Assembly (NCBI GenBank): GCA_020404895.1
Contig: JADBWK010000109.1
Location: 1-53,247 of the forward strand
Origin: Pseudanabaena sp. M085S1SP2A07QC
GTDB taxonomy: Bacteria > Cyanobacteriota > Cyanobacteriia > Pseudanabaenales > Pseudanabaenaceae
DNA: 53,247 bases
Direction: 5' to 3'
Of this stretch, positions 35,894 to 44,288 are shown piece after piece (positions within the stretch are counted from its first letter, which is position 1; every line of letters starts with the position of its first letter). Both the position numbers and the translations under genes were made by a program. The notes beneath the pieces were generated by a model. That model was not told where the DNA came from. It saw nothing but the letters and a program-made list of their open reading frames with translations, and did no database searches.

Positions 35894-36114
35894 AACGAAA
35901 ACACCTTTGTACTCGATCGCAAAAGTCACTTAGAGCCAACTTTGATTAGGATGCTTGGTGAGATACCTATAAATGGCGATCTTGTGAATAGCTTGATTCT
36001 TGGCGACATGGAACTATGAGAGTAAATAAGTTTGTTGAGCATCACCTTCTTAGACATAACGAAAATGAGCTAAAGCGTGTACGTCTGGCTGTCAAACCAT
36101 TTCTCTTTAATTAA
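35894..36114 (+). pseudogene. Gene remnant downstream of ISAs1
   Basis: The frame FVLDRKSHLEPTLIRMLGE to GDMEL is open from the IS boundary and ends at 36018. It overlaps a 32-codon frame (ATG 36016, MRVNKFVEHHLLRHNENEL, stop 36114) by ATGA. Both look like remains of the unit cut by the IS. No family recognised. Confidence 0.45.
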
Positions 36115-36264
36115 CGTCAGATTCTTAAAAATTGTTGTTAATGTTGCTAGTCATTTTTTAGTATGAATCTAGAGTCAATAAGCAAGATTGTGTATTGTCG
36201 CACCCCAAAAGATATAATCGCTTCAGACTTGTTTACATAATCATAGACACAATCACAGATTTAT

Positions 36265-37239
36265 ATGGCAGAGGTTACTTTTTTCAACGCCCTCAGAGAA
36301 GCGATCGATGAGGAAATGGAGCGCGATCCAGCCGTTTATGTTTTAGGCGAAGACGTGGGGCATTATGGCGGCTCCTACAAAGTAACCAAAGACCTTTACA
36401 AGAAATACGGGGACTTACGCCTACTCGACACCCCGATCGCAGAAAATAGCTTTACAGGTATGGCGATCGGCTCAGCAATGACTGGCTTACGCCCGATCAT
36501 CGAAGGCATGAACATGGGCTTCTTGCTACTCGCCTTTAACCAAATCTCCAATAACGCTGGGATGTTGCGCTATACCTCTGGCGGTAATTTCAAAATCCCA
36601 ATCGTTATTCGGGGACCTGGTGGCGTTGGTCGCAACCTCGGCGCAGAGCATTCACAGCGTCTCGAAACTTACTTTCAAGCTGTGCCAGGCATTAAAATGG
36701 TGGCTTGCTCCACTCCTTACAACGCCAAAGGCTTGCTGAAGTCAGCAATTCGTAATGATAATCCGATCCTTTTCTTTGAGCATGTGTTGCTGTACAACCT
36801 CAAGGAAGATATCCCCGACGAAGAATATTTGTTGCCTCTCGACAAAGCGGAAATCGTACGCGAAGGTAATGATGTGACGATCCTGACCTATTCAAGGATG
36901 CGTTACCATGTACTCAAAGCAGTCGAGACTTTAGTTGATAGAGGTTACGATCCTGAAGTGATTGACTTGATTTCACTCAAGCCTTTGGACATGGAAACCA
37001 TTGTCACCTCGTTGCGTAAAACTCATCGCATTGTGATTGTTGAAGAAGGAATGCGCTGCGCCAGCATTGGTTCAGAGATCATTGCTTCGATTAATGATAG
37101 CTATTTTGATGAGCTTGATGCGCCAATTGTACGTCTTGCCGCGCTTGATGTACCAACTCCCTACAATGGTGGATTGGAAAATCTGACAATTCCTCAACCT
37201 GAGGATGTAATTGCCGCAGTTGAGAAATTGTTGGCATAA
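36265..37239 (+). CDS. pdhB: Pyruvate dehydrogenase E1 component, beta subunit
   Basis: PdhB pairs with PdhA (not in the window) to form the TPP-dependent E1 of pyruvate dehydrogenase, making acetyl-CoA. The 324-residue protein opens [18 protein letters not shown] and has [37 protein letters not shown] and [18 protein letters not shown]. The C-terminal transketolase domain ends [20 protein letters not shown]. As usual in cyanobacteria, it is separate from the other pdh genes. A strong terminator follows. Confidence 0.96.
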   Translation: MAEVTFFNALREAIDEEMERDPAVYVLGEDVGHYGGSYKVTKDLYKKYGDLRLLDTPIAENSFTGMAIGSAMTGLRPIIEGMNMGFLLLAFNQISNNAGMLRYTSGGNFKIPIVIRGPGGVGRNLGAEHSQRLETYFQAVPGIKMVACSTPYNAKGLLKSAIRNDNPILFFEHVLLYNLKEDIPDEEYLLPLDKAEIVREGNDVTILTYSRMRYHVLKAVETLVDRGYDPEVIDLISLKPLDMETIVTSLRKTHRIVIVEEGMRCASIGSEIIASINDSYFDELDAPIVRLAALDVPTPYNGGLENLTIPQPEDVIAAVEKLLA

Positions 37240-37275
37240 AAAAAAGAGGCGGTGCTTAGCACCGCCTCTTTTTTA
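37240..37275. terminator. Bidirectional terminator between pdhB and umuC
   Basis: AAAAAGAGGCGGTGC pairs with GCACCGCCTCTTTTT around TTA. It serves the convergent pdhB and umuC genes, which end on either side. Confidence 0.92.
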
Positions 37276-38565
37276 TGAAACTTCGAGTAGATCTTGCCAA
37301 CAGGTTGTGTATTTTGGCGATCGCTGTTCAGATTTGGTTTTCCAAACTTGCATCACGCCAGTTGAGGCAAATCGTAAGGTATCTCGACCATATATTTCAT
37401 TAATCGCATCCATTACGCTCATCAGATTGCGCGATCGCTGCTTCTCCTCATCATTACTAACATCAAAAAGATTGCCTTGGACTTGCTTTTCAGACACAAG
37501 CCCTGTCATGATCACACCAGCTTTTTTAAAATTTTGTCCTTTGCGATAGATACTTTCAGTTAACTGAGCCGCAACACGAGATAGTTCAAGCGTGTAGTTA
37601 GTTGATAAATCTAATTCTGCGGTGGCGCTATTTGAGTAGAAATTATCTCGAAAAGGACTAGTTCTTGCAAAAACGGTGATCACGCTGGCGGCTTGTTTTT
37701 GCCGTCGTAGTTTCTCGGCAGCTCGATGCGTAAAAGAAGCGATCGCTTCTTTTAGTTCAGACAGCGTATCTATTGACTGCGGAAAAGAGCGAGAGACACA
37801 AGTTCCTTTTTTGGGATTGTCAAGTAACTCCATCGCTAAACAAGATTCACCGCTTAGCTCTAATTGCAACTTAACACCAACGATACCCATCTTTTTCCGA
37901 ATCAAGCTCTCATCGGCATTTTTTAATTGCAATGCTGTATTGATGCCTTTGTCTCTCAGCCAAGTAGCATATTTGAAGCCAATACCCCAAATATCGCCAA
38001 CATCCACCTGAGATAAGATTTCATCCATAGATGGATAAACACTAAGATCGAAAACACCTGAGCTAGATTTCTTAGCAATCAAATTGGCTAACTTTGCTAA
38101 GGTTTTAGTCGGGGCAATTCCTACTGAAACTGGAATGCCCACCCATTGCAGCACTCTTTGACGGATTTCATTGCCATATTCCGTCAAGTCACGATATCGA
38201 AATCCTGATAAATCGATAAAGGCTTCATCAATTGAGTAGATTTCCACGTCGGGAGCAAAGTAAGCCAATGTAGACATGACTCTACCCGACAAATCGCCAT
38301 AAAGACTGTAGTTAGAGGAATAGACCTGAACATCGTAGCGCTTGATGAGTTCGTAGATTCGGAAGACAGGTATGCCCATCTTGATACCGAGATCTTTGAC
38401 TTCCTGCGATCGCGCCACGACACAACCATCATTATTTGATAGGACTACCACAGGTTTTCCCATGAGTGCAGGATTAAATAAACGTTCGCAGGAAACGTAA
38501 AAGTTATTGCAATCTACCAGAGCGAATCTTTTTTCGGCTTTTCGGTCTAATACTGTGGATAACAT
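37273..38565 (-). CDS. umuC: DNA polymerase V catalytic subunit UmuC
   Basis: UmuC is a Y-family polymerase for translesion synthesis. The ATG at 38565 gives 430 residues. It has the palm motifs ALVDCNNFYVSCERLF and YSIDEAFIDLSG (catalytic acidic residues), the helix-hairpin-helix DVGDIWGIGFKYATWL and a little-finger domain, then the UmuC-type C-terminus (DALNEIYGRDTLRFA-like, here DAINEIYGRDTLRFAS). The gene overlaps umuD by 62 bp. Confidence 0.94.
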   Translation of the reverse strand: MLSTVLDRKAEKRFALVDCNNFYVSCERLFNPALMGKPVVVLSNNDGCVVARSQEVKDLGIKMGIPVFRIYELIKRYDVQVYSSNYSLYGDLSGRVMSTLAYFAPDVEIYSIDEAFIDLSGFRYRDLTEYGNEIRQRVLQWVGIPVSVGIAPTKTLAKLANLIAKKSSSGVFDLSVYPSMDEILSQVDVGDIWGIGFKYATWLRDKGINTALQLKNADESLIRKKMGIVGVKLQLELSGESCLAMELLDNPKKGTCVSRSFPQSIDTLSELKEAIASFTHRAAEKLRRQKQAASVITVFARTSPFRDNFYSNSATAELDLSTNYTLELSRVAAQLTESIYRKGQNFKKAGVIMTGLVSEKQVQGNLFDVSNDEEKQRSRNLMSVMDAINEIYGRDTLRFASTGVMQVWKTKSEQRSPKYTTCWQDLLEVS

Positions 38566-39118
38566 TAGTGACAACTCCCCAAATATGTAGTTCGAAATGT
38601 TCGTTAATGAAAATCGTCTTGTAGCCGTCGTTCTCAGGAACTAGTGCAACTTCGCCTCTTTGATAATGTAAGCGTTTGACAGTTATTTCTCCCTGTACTA
38701 CAGCGATTACGATATCGCCGTGGGTAGCTTCAAGAGAGCGATCGACAATCAGTAGATCTCCATCATGAATATGTGCTCCAGTCATCGAATTCCCTGAAGT
38801 TCTCACAAAGAAGGTTGCCGCAGGATGAGTCACCAAATAACTATTAAGATCGAGCTTATGTTCCACATAGTCTTCCGCAGGAGAAGGGAACCCCGCAGGG
38901 ACAGAACAATTTTGCAACGGCAATTCTAATTTAGTGCTCATATCGGGAAGATGAATATCTCTAACACTTTCGGCAAGATTACTAACCTGTTCTTTTGTCC
39001 ATGCGCCAATATTCACTACGACCTGATTGGTCGGCAATTGTATATTTGGCGAGAATTGATGGCGCTTACTATCTCTGAATTGCCTAAATCTACTTTGATA
39101 CGGATCGTCACTTTCCAT
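38504..39118 (-). CDS. umuD: UmuD-like S24 peptidase
   Basis: UmuD self-cleaves with RecA's help to become the accessory subunit of polymerase V. The cleavage site is Ala-Gly in SVPAGFPSPAEDY. The catalytic Ser is in RTSGNSM and the Lys in GEITVKRL. The ATG at 39118 gives 204 residues, ~60 more than E. coli UmuD. A start at 38941 (MSTKLELPL) would give the classical length, but the upstream frame looks like real coding sequence, so I prefer the long form with moderate certainty. AGTAC near 39139 could be half of a cyanobacterial LexA box. Confidence 0.9.
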   Translation of the reverse strand: MESDDPYQSRFRQFRDSKRHQFSPNIQLPTNQVVVNIGAWTKEQVSNLAESVRDIHLPDMSTKLELPLQNCSVPAGFPSPAEDYVEHKLDLNSYLVTHPAATFFVRTSGNSMTGAHIHDGDLLIVDRSLEATHGDIVIAVVQGEITVKRLHYQRGEVALVPENDGYKTIFINEHFELHIWGVVTNVIHSIRPKSRKKIRSGRLQ

Positions 39119-39232
39119 AAGCCTATTTTTGAATAAAGTACGATATTCAAACAATCTAACATGATCGCCTCTACATAGCAAGAACAAAAAAGTAGCGACC
39201 ATTTTTTATATTGCCTCTGCTTTTTCTCTTGC

Positions 39233-39301
39233 TATAGCCACTTAAAAAGACAAAAGAGAGTTGCGCTGCAACTCTCTTTTGTCTTTTTAATTTTGTCCTA
39301 A
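39233..39301. repeat. Hairpin element upstream of umuD (family A-like)
   Basis: It starts TATAGCCACTTAAAAAGAC, and the arms AAAAAGACAAAAGAGAGTTG / CAACTCTCTTTTGTCTTTTT surround CGCTG, followed by TTGTCCTAA. It resembles a shortened family A element. Confidence 0.6.
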
Positions 39302-39337
39302 CAAAAAGGGGGATAGCCCTTTTTTGATGTTGACTGG

Positions 39338-39583
39338 CTAAGCAGCTTGAAGCCTCATTTGATCTGGTACTAATATCCAAACTCGAAATTGATCTGCATC
39401 AGGTGTGATGACTACAGCAACACCTAGGTCTATATCTTTCTTAGTAGCAGCGATCGCATGGTCTAAGGTGTCATAGGATTTATCAGCGACAAAAGTTTTT
39501 CCTAAGAAGACAATCCCGCGCTCTCTACCAGCGATGGTCATAACTTCAATGGAGCGAGTGTCACTCAGGGAATTGAGAATCAT
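39338..39583 (-). CDS. Small hypothetical protein
   Basis: The 81-residue protein (MILNSLSDTRSIEVMTIAG, then ERGIVFLGKTFVADKSYD and GVAVVITPDADQFRVWILV) has alternating strands and looks like a compact globular domain. I do not recognise the family. It has good codon usage and a HIP1 site inside. It lies between umuD and the Nudix remnant on the minus strand. Confidence 0.6.
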   Translation of the reverse strand: MILNSLSDTRSIEVMTIAGRERGIVFLGKTFVADKSYDTLDHAIAATKKDIDLGVAVVITPDADQFRVWILVPDQMRLQAA

Positions 39584-39726
39584 AATTGGTGGAATGTCAA
39601 AAGTTTTTTTTATAGCATTGAGTATCCCTTTTTATAAATACTAGGACTGTGATCGCAAGTTCTTGTTCCTGTGATCTTAATCGTGGTAATTTGCGATCGG
39701 CATCACAAATACTAAAATTTAGACCC

Positions 39727-39918
39727 ATGGATAAGCCTCAATGCATCAGACCGATTTCCATTTGCTTATTCCGTAAAGACAACAAAATCTTAGTATCGGA
39801 ATGCTTTGACTCGATCAAGCAAGACTATTTTTGCCGTCCATTAGGTGGAGGAATAGAGTTTGGAGAAAGTAGCCAAGAAGCGATGTTGCGTGAAATTGAT
39901 AGTGTATTCGCTACATAA
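39727..39918 (+). pseudogene. Nudix hydrolase, truncated
   Basis: The ATG at 39727 opens an N-terminal Nudix fold (RPISICLFRKDNKILVSE) and reaches the Nudix box: LGGGIEFGESSQEAMLREI. The box should continue E-L/x-x-E-x-G, but the sequence switches to DSVFAT and stops. About 80 residues, including half the catalytic box, are lost. A terminator-like hairpin follows at once. Confidence 0.8.
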
Positions 39919-39957
39919 AAAGCAGATAAATTGCAAGACAATTTATCTGCTTTTTAT
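39917..39957. terminator. Terminator-like hairpin
   Basis: AAAAAGCAGATAAATTG pairs with CAATTTATCTGCTTTTT around CAAGA. It lies between the Nudix remnant (plus) and tRNA-Pro (minus) and can serve both. Confidence 0.82.
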
Positions 39958-39964
39958 TATGAAA

Positions 39965-40038
39965 TCGGAATGTTGGGATTTGAACCCAAGACCCCCACTA
40001 CCCCAAAGTGGTGCGCTACCAAGCTGCGCTACATCCCG
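39965..40038 (-). tRNA. tRNA-Pro (anticodon GGG)
   Basis: The minus strand folds as a cloverleaf: acceptor CGGGATG / CATTCCG with discriminator A, anticodon arm CCACT-loop-AGTGG with loop TTGGGGT (GGG at 34-36), and T arm with GGTTCAAATCC. CCA is not encoded. It reads CCC/CCU codons. Confidence 0.95.
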
Positions 40039-40122
40039 TTGTATTTTTGACGCTTTCCTATCATAGCATGATGGTTTGCAAATTTTACTAGTCAATCAAA
40101 AACATCAGTAGTTCTCATTATG

Positions 40123-40175
40123 AACCGATTTTGGTGTTTTCAGAGCCTTTGGCTCTGAAAACACCAAAATCGGTT
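40123..40175. repeat. Perfect long hairpin
   Basis: AACCGATTTTGGTGTTTTCA and its complement enclose GAGCC-TTT-GGCTC; stem of ~25 bp. It lies downstream of the minus-strand TIGR04376 gene. Confidence 0.88.
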
Positions 40176-40252
40176 TTTGAAAACACGCCTGCGGCGTGCT
40201 TTCAAGCTGATCAAAAGAGGAAAGACACAAAGCGCCTTCACTCTTATAGGTT

Positions 40253-40825
40253 TTATTTACCCATATTGCGTTTGAGGCGTTCGAGTTCCTCATCCATTTC
40301 CCAACGACGAAAAGTTTCTTCTAACTTATCGTTAGGATCTCGAAACGGTGGAGTATAAAGATTGTCCCAATTTAAAGGAGTACTAGTTGGTGATTTTGCT
40401 TTGGCAGTTTTAGCAGCTTCAGCGACTTTAGCTTGTACTTCTTTGCGCCGCTCTTGGATCTGCACCTGTAGCGTTTGACTATCAGTGGCGCGTTTTTTAA
40501 CAAGCTCCATCTGCGCCCAGATTTGGTTGCCTTGGCGCAAGAGCGCAGCTTCACGTTCTTTAGCGGCACTAGCTAAGTCAGGACGATCAAAGGATTCTGC
40601 TTTAACAGTGCGATCGTGCCAAACGCGAATTTCTTCAGCGATTTCCAGAATCCGATCTTGAAGTTGTTTCTCCTCCAGTTTCGAGCTAACGATTAGTTTC
40701 GCTATTTCTTCTTCTTGTTGCCGCAATTTATCTTCGAGGATTTGCAACTCAATCTGTGGGTTATTACGAATAAACTCCTCTAGGCGCGTCTCTAAAAAGC
40801 GAGATATATCCTCTATCAACCCCAT
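40253..40825 (-). CDS. TIGR04376-family cyanobacterial protein
   Basis: The 190-residue protein starts MGLIEDISRFLETRLEEFI and is coiled coil through most of its length (LEDKLRQQEEEIAKLI to KAKVAEAAKTAK-like repeats), ending with WDNLYTPPFRDPNDKLEETF and RRWEMDEELERLKRNMG. This matches the small cyanobacteria-specific family I know as TIGR04376, function unknown. The coiled coil and tail suggest a structural or membrane-peripheral role. Confidence 0.85.
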   Translation of the reverse strand: MGLIEDISRFLETRLEEFIRNNPQIELQILEDKLRQQEEEIAKLIVSSKLEEKQLQDRILEIAEEIRVWHDRTVKAESFDRPDLASAAKEREAALLRQGNQIWAQMELVKKRATDSQTLQVQIQERRKEVQAKVAEAAKTAKAKSPTSTPLNWDNLYTPPFRDPNDKLEETFRRWEMDEELERLKRNMGK

Positions 40826-40893
40826 ATACTTTCCTCAGATGTCTTAGGCGCTTTCCAGAGAAATTGTAACCCAATATCAACATTGACATAGCC

Positions 40894-40944
40894 AAAAGTA
40901 AACGAAACTTGCGGCGCGAAGCGCCGCAAGTTTCGTTTACTTTT
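40894..40944 (-). terminator. Long hairpin after the 41-42 kb gene
   Basis: AAAAGTAAACGAAACTTGCG and its complement close around GCGC-GAA-GCGC. It starts 10 bp beyond the stop of the minus-strand gene at 40954 and may end its transcript. Confidence 0.72.
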
Positions 40945-40953
40945 AGGACTATA

Positions 40954-42087
40954 TTAGAATTTTTGCCCAACAAATATAGTTTTCGTTTCCTTACCGCGCT
41001 TGAGAATGATCTCTTGCTGACTAACACGGGATAAAACCCAGCCAGTATTGTTAATCGCTTTGCCAAGTCCGATAGATTGGACTGAGCCATTTATATCAAG
41101 CATTGCGGTAGAGCGATCGCCTAAGTCAAGTACACCGATCAATGTATATGATGGCGCAGGCGCAGCAGTGACTTGAGTAACTGCATTTGGTCTGGTCGTT
41201 GTCGCAGAGTTAGACACATCAATCGAGTTATTTGATGTGGCAGGTGGCAAAGCAAGAGGGGATGGTGAATTACCACTATTGCTTAAAGCAGGTGGTTGAT
41301 ACACAGGTACATACATTGGCTGCTGCAACCCATTCACAAAAGGATTATTTGTCCCCATAGGCAATTGCATATTGCCAACGAGGGGTGCAGCCATGAGGGG
41401 CATATTGCCACCAATGGTGCTGTTAGTAGTTGCGATCGCCCGATTTTTGTCTACTACTTCCGACAACATCCGCTTAATTTCTTCGCCAAAGGCTTTATTT
41501 GAGACTGAGTCTTTAGCCGAGACTTGAGCAACATTAACTGATTGCCTACCCAACCAAATTCCATGATTAATTGTCCACATTACTGCTGCGATTAGGGCAG
41601 AGCTGCAAGCAAAGACTAGCAAGAGGCGATCAAGCAGATTATATTTCGGGACTACTGCCTCAGGTGGTGTCGGTGGTAGGTTACTGGTCGGCTCTGGATT
41701 CCGCATAATGTAGGGTTGAATCCAGAGCACATCTTGTTTAGATATGGGTGGTAAAGCAATATCAGCAACATTAAGCTTGGTAATGCTGACAGTATCCTTT
41801 GATGTTGATAGATCCTTCTCGGAGGTGTCCAGTTTAGGAATTGCTACTATATCTGAGCTTGAGGCTTGTACAGAAGCATAGGGAGATGATGTTTTGCTTT
41901 GCTTGGTTTGTGAATTTCTTTGTCTAAGCGATCGCTGCTTAGCATAATCAACATGGAGCGTGGATTCGACATCTCCAAACAGATCGTCCATTAAGTTATC
42001 AACGTTGTCTGTATAAGCATCAACGTCTTGAATTACATAAGACTGCTCTGAGCTATTTGTATATTTATTATCTGTACTCTGCATCAT
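40954..42087 (-). CDS. Membrane protein with PilP/GspC-like C-terminal domain
   Basis: The 377-residue protein has a low-complexity N-terminal cytoplasmic part (~150 residues), one transmembrane helix (LLDRLLLVFACSSALIAAVMW), and a proline/asparagine-rich periplasmic linker. The C-terminal ~70 residues (YTLIGVLDLGDRSTAMLDI, GLGKAINNTGWVLSRVSQQEI, GKETKTIFVGQKF) follow the PilP/GspC-type beta domain pattern G-x-x-I-x-x-G-W-x-L. In cyanobacteria such proteins may serve the type IV pilus, but no pil genes adjoin. Assignment is tentative. Confidence 0.72.
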   Translation of the reverse strand: MMQSTDNKYTNSSEQSYVIQDVDAYTDNVDNLMDDLFGDVESTLHVDYAKQRSLRQRNSQTKQSKTSSPYASVQASSSDIVAIPKLDTSEKDLSTSKDTVSITKLNVADIALPPISKQDVLWIQPYIMRNPEPTSNLPPTPPEAVVPKYNLLDRLLLVFACSSALIAAVMWTINHGIWLGRQSVNVAQVSAKDSVSNKAFGEEIKRMLSEVVDKNRAIATTNSTIGGNMPLMAAPLVGNMQLPMGTNNPFVNGLQQPMYVPVYQPPALSNSGNSPSPLALPPATSNNSIDVSNSATTTRPNAVTQVTAAPAPSYTLIGVLDLGDRSTAMLDINGSVQSIGLGKAINNTGWVLSRVSQQEIILKRGKETKTIFVGQKF

Positions 42088-42221
42088 ATGAAGATCCTAT
42101 TCACTCTATTAACCATTCGCACTTAGCCATACCCGAATTTATAATCAAATTGTCAAGTTTTTAGCGCCATTCTAGCCGAATCACAATACTTTAAACTTGT
42201 CTCAGAACAAACAAGAAAAAA

Positions 42222-42345
42222 CAGGGCAACCGCATAAAAAATAGACAGCTTACGCAGTAAGGATTTCAATCCTAAGTATTTTTACTCACTGATTTCTAGA
42301 CTGCCTGATAGTTAAGGATTTCAATTTTTTTATGCGGTTGCCCTG
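42222..42345. mobile_element. MITE with ISAs1-type ends and 10-bp target duplication
   Basis: Ends CAGGGCAACCGCATAAAAA / TTTTTATGCGGTTGCCCTG are perfect inverted repeats. CAAGAAAAAA occurs directly on both sides (42212-42221 and 42346-42355). AGGGCAACCGCA is also the end of the ISAs1 copy at 34619. There is no coding capacity in 124 bp. Confidence 0.88.
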
Positions 42346-42427
42346 CAAGAAAAAATAATACTGGTAAGTGATACCACAGATTGACGCTTAACACCATAGC
42401 TTTGACAGAGATTTTGTAAATCTTTTT

Positions 42428-43012
42428 CTATTCTTCTTCATTTGGGTCAGCATTTGCGCCTGTGTAGCCTGTGGCAATCCATAAGACTGCACGTCCACAG
42501 TCTCGCACTGTGCGTAGCCAAGATTCGCTCGGGTTGGTTGAAGGGACAATAATTGGCGATACCGCGATACCTCTACTGCCAAATACAAAGGCTGCGATTG
42601 CTTTCGCCCGTGGCATATGAAAATCTGCTGTGATTAGATAAGTATGTTGAATCTTAAGGCTATTAAAGTCATCGACAAGGGTGGTGAAATTTGTCACTGT
42701 ATCAGTAGCCCGTCTATCTAGATGTATCCGCTCTTCGGGAATTTCAGCCCTCTGGAAAACAGCTTCAGCATCTTCATCATTAATCCCTGTGGAAAGCCAC
42801 AAGTCTAGATCAGGATGTTGTTTGGCAAACTCAGCTGCAAAAGTTTCACGTCCTCGTCCTCCTCCTAAAATTAGGATCGCTTGAGGTTGAGGGGCTTGAG
42901 CATATGCGATCGCAAGTTTAATCGGAATGATGCTGGATAGCAGTAACAAGATCGTTATACTGACGGAGACAACAATGAGCTTTACTCTGCGTTTTAACTT
43001 AGCCGACTTCAT
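42428..43012 (-). CDS. YdcF-like / DUF218 membrane-anchored protein
   Basis: The 194-residue protein has an N-terminal transmembrane anchor (KLIVVSVSITILLLLSSIIP) and a DUF218 domain: AILILGGGRGRE near the start, DLDLWLSTGIN, ERIHLDRRATDTVTNF and TYLITADFHMPRAKAIA. Family members such as SanA and YdcF act in envelope integrity; the reaction is not known. The C-terminus is acidic. Confidence 0.86.
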   Translation of the reverse strand: MKSAKLKRRVKLIVVSVSITILLLLSSIIPIKLAIAYAQAPQPQAILILGGGRGRETFAAEFAKQHPDLDLWLSTGINDEDAEAVFQRAEIPEERIHLDRRATDTVTNFTTLVDDFNSLKIQHTYLITADFHMPRAKAIAAFVFGSRGIAVSPIIVPSTNPSESWLRTVRDCGRAVLWIATGYTGANADPNEEE

Positions 43013-43040
43013 GAATACAAAAATATCTTTTAGCTAATTT

Positions 43041-43076
43041 TGACAAGCAAAGAAGGGACGCTTTGCTTGCCTTCTT
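43041..43076. repeat. Hairpin between YdcF-like and DUF1517 genes
   Basis: AGCAAAGAAGGGACGC / GCTTGCCTTCTTTC give an imperfect stem upstream of the YdcF-like gene. Confidence 0.5.
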
Positions 43077-43083
43077 TCTTCCC

Positions 43084-43134
43084 AGCCAAGAATTGGTGGT
43101 GCGGAGCGAAGCCCTGCACCACCAATTCTTGGCT
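43084..43134. repeat. Long hairpin after DUF1517 gene
   Basis: AGCCAAGAATTGGTGGTGC / GCACCACCAATTCTTGGCT surround a 13-base tip containing GCGAAGC; likely the end of the DUF1517 transcript. Confidence 0.8.
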
Positions 43135-43176
43135 TTGTAATGACTATTTTTTTTGCGGGAAGGAAATATCTTTAAT

Positions 43177-44157
43177 TTAGATTCTGACTAAATCAGGATA
43201 TATCGTCAGCACCTCATCTGTTGTGAGGGTATAGTCCTCAGACTGCGGTTCCCACAACACCTCTACAGCCAGCAGGTTATCCGCAGGCACAGAGCCGATC
43301 GCGGATAAGGCTGACTGCAAATCTGCGGTAGAACGTAAAGGAGGCAATTTGCTGAGGCTATCACCCGCAACTGCAAGTAAAAGCGTAACCACAATATATT
43401 CGCTTGGAGCTTCGAGATCTAAGCTGCCTGCACTAGGCAAAGATGAAGCAGTTTTGCCTTGCAGTACCCGACCACTGACGTTACTCAATACTTCCTCATT
43501 GAGTTTGCTACGCTCGGACATCACCAAGCTATTAAATTTTTGTTCAGCCAGAGCAAACTTGGTGTTTTCGTTAGCACTGCTGACATAGACCCAATATTCT
43601 GGATGACGCATCAAGGAGATGGCAGTTTCGCGAGTGACATTGGCTAAACCTTCAACGGAGGAGGTGTCCGACTCCAGAGCTAGACGAGTTAACTCTTGTT
43701 GCAGCGATCGCGCTGAGGAGAGTAGACCAACTTGGATTTTGGCAACAGTAACTTTGCTAGCCATGCCAGTAATGCCTTCGCCATCACCACGACCACGAAA
43801 TGCTTGCATGATAGCGCCTGCAACAATCACCAATAATAGGATCGTAAACAGTCCGCCGCCACCGCCGCCAAAAAACATAGGCAGGAAGAAAAATCCACCA
43901 CCGCCACTATTGTTGTAGTAGCCATTGCTGCTGCCGCTATATCCCGAATTGGATGGCGCAGAACGACTTGGTGCAGATTTAAAGGAGCTGCCACCCATTC
44001 GCCCGCCTGAGCGTTTGGCAAAAGCTTCGTGAGCACCACCAAATACGATCATCGCAACTAATGAAACTGCGGCTAGCGATCGCGTCCAGACTTTGACGTG
44101 AGCTTTAACTTTTTGCATAAATTCTAAGCTGAAAAACTTCATAGATAAAAAGGACAT
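43177..44157 (-). CDS. DUF1517-family membrane protein
   Basis: The 326-residue protein has an N-terminal hydrophobic segment (SLAAVSLVAMIVFGGAHEAFA), then a Gly/Ser/Tyr-rich stretch with RSGGRMGGSSF, a second transmembrane helix (GGLFTILLLVIVAGAIMQAF) and a C-terminal DUF1517 domain (VTVAKIQVGLLSSARSLQ to VLWEPQSEDYTLT). The family is found in cyanobacteria and chloroplasts; the plant relatives have been linked to thylakoid biology but the function is not known. A later ATG (44142) is an alternative start. Confidence 0.88.
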   Translation of the reverse strand: MSFLSMKFFSLEFMQKVKAHVKVWTRSLAAVSLVAMIVFGGAHEAFAKRSGGRMGGSSFKSAPSRSAPSNSGYSGSSNGYYNNSGGGGFFFLPMFFGGGGGGLFTILLLVIVAGAIMQAFRGRGDGEGITGMASKVTVAKIQVGLLSSARSLQQELTRLALESDTSSVEGLANVTRETAISLMRHPEYWVYVSSANENTKFALAEQKFNSLVMSERSKLNEEVLSNVSGRVLQGKTASSLPSAGSLDLEAPSEYIVVTLLLAVAGDSLSKLPPLRSTADLQSALSAIGSVPADNLLAVEVLWEPQSEDYTLTTDEVLTIYPDLVRI

Positions 44158-44229
44158 TTCTGAAAGAATTGCTATAAATGTTCTATATCAATTCTAACCT
44201 AGTCAAAGTTTGCCGTAAGCTACTAAAAC

Positions 44230-44288
44230 ATAAAATCCAAAAAGACAAATTGCCCGCGTAGCGGGCAATTTGTCTTTTTGGATTTTAT
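44230..44288 (-). terminator. gshB terminator hairpin
   Basis: CATAAAATCCAAAAAGACAA and complement close on GCCCGC-GTA-GCGGGC. It overlaps the gshB stop codon (44285). Confidence 0.82.

Noticed and set aside
34609-35905. Target duplication around ISAs1
   Set aside because: GTAGAAGTTC on the left and ACGAAAACAC on the right do not match at any sensible offset.
39130-39150. LexA/SOS box upstream of umuD
   Set aside because: AGTAC is present but the second half does not fit the cyanobacterial consensus.
39171-39380. Minus-strand frame through the hairpin at 39240
   Set aside because: Its coding part is the palindrome itself; the overlapping 39338-39583 gene has better support.
40131-40358. 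Plus-strand frame across the hairpin at 40123-40175
   Set aside because: It reads through a palindrome and antisense of the TIGR04376 gene.
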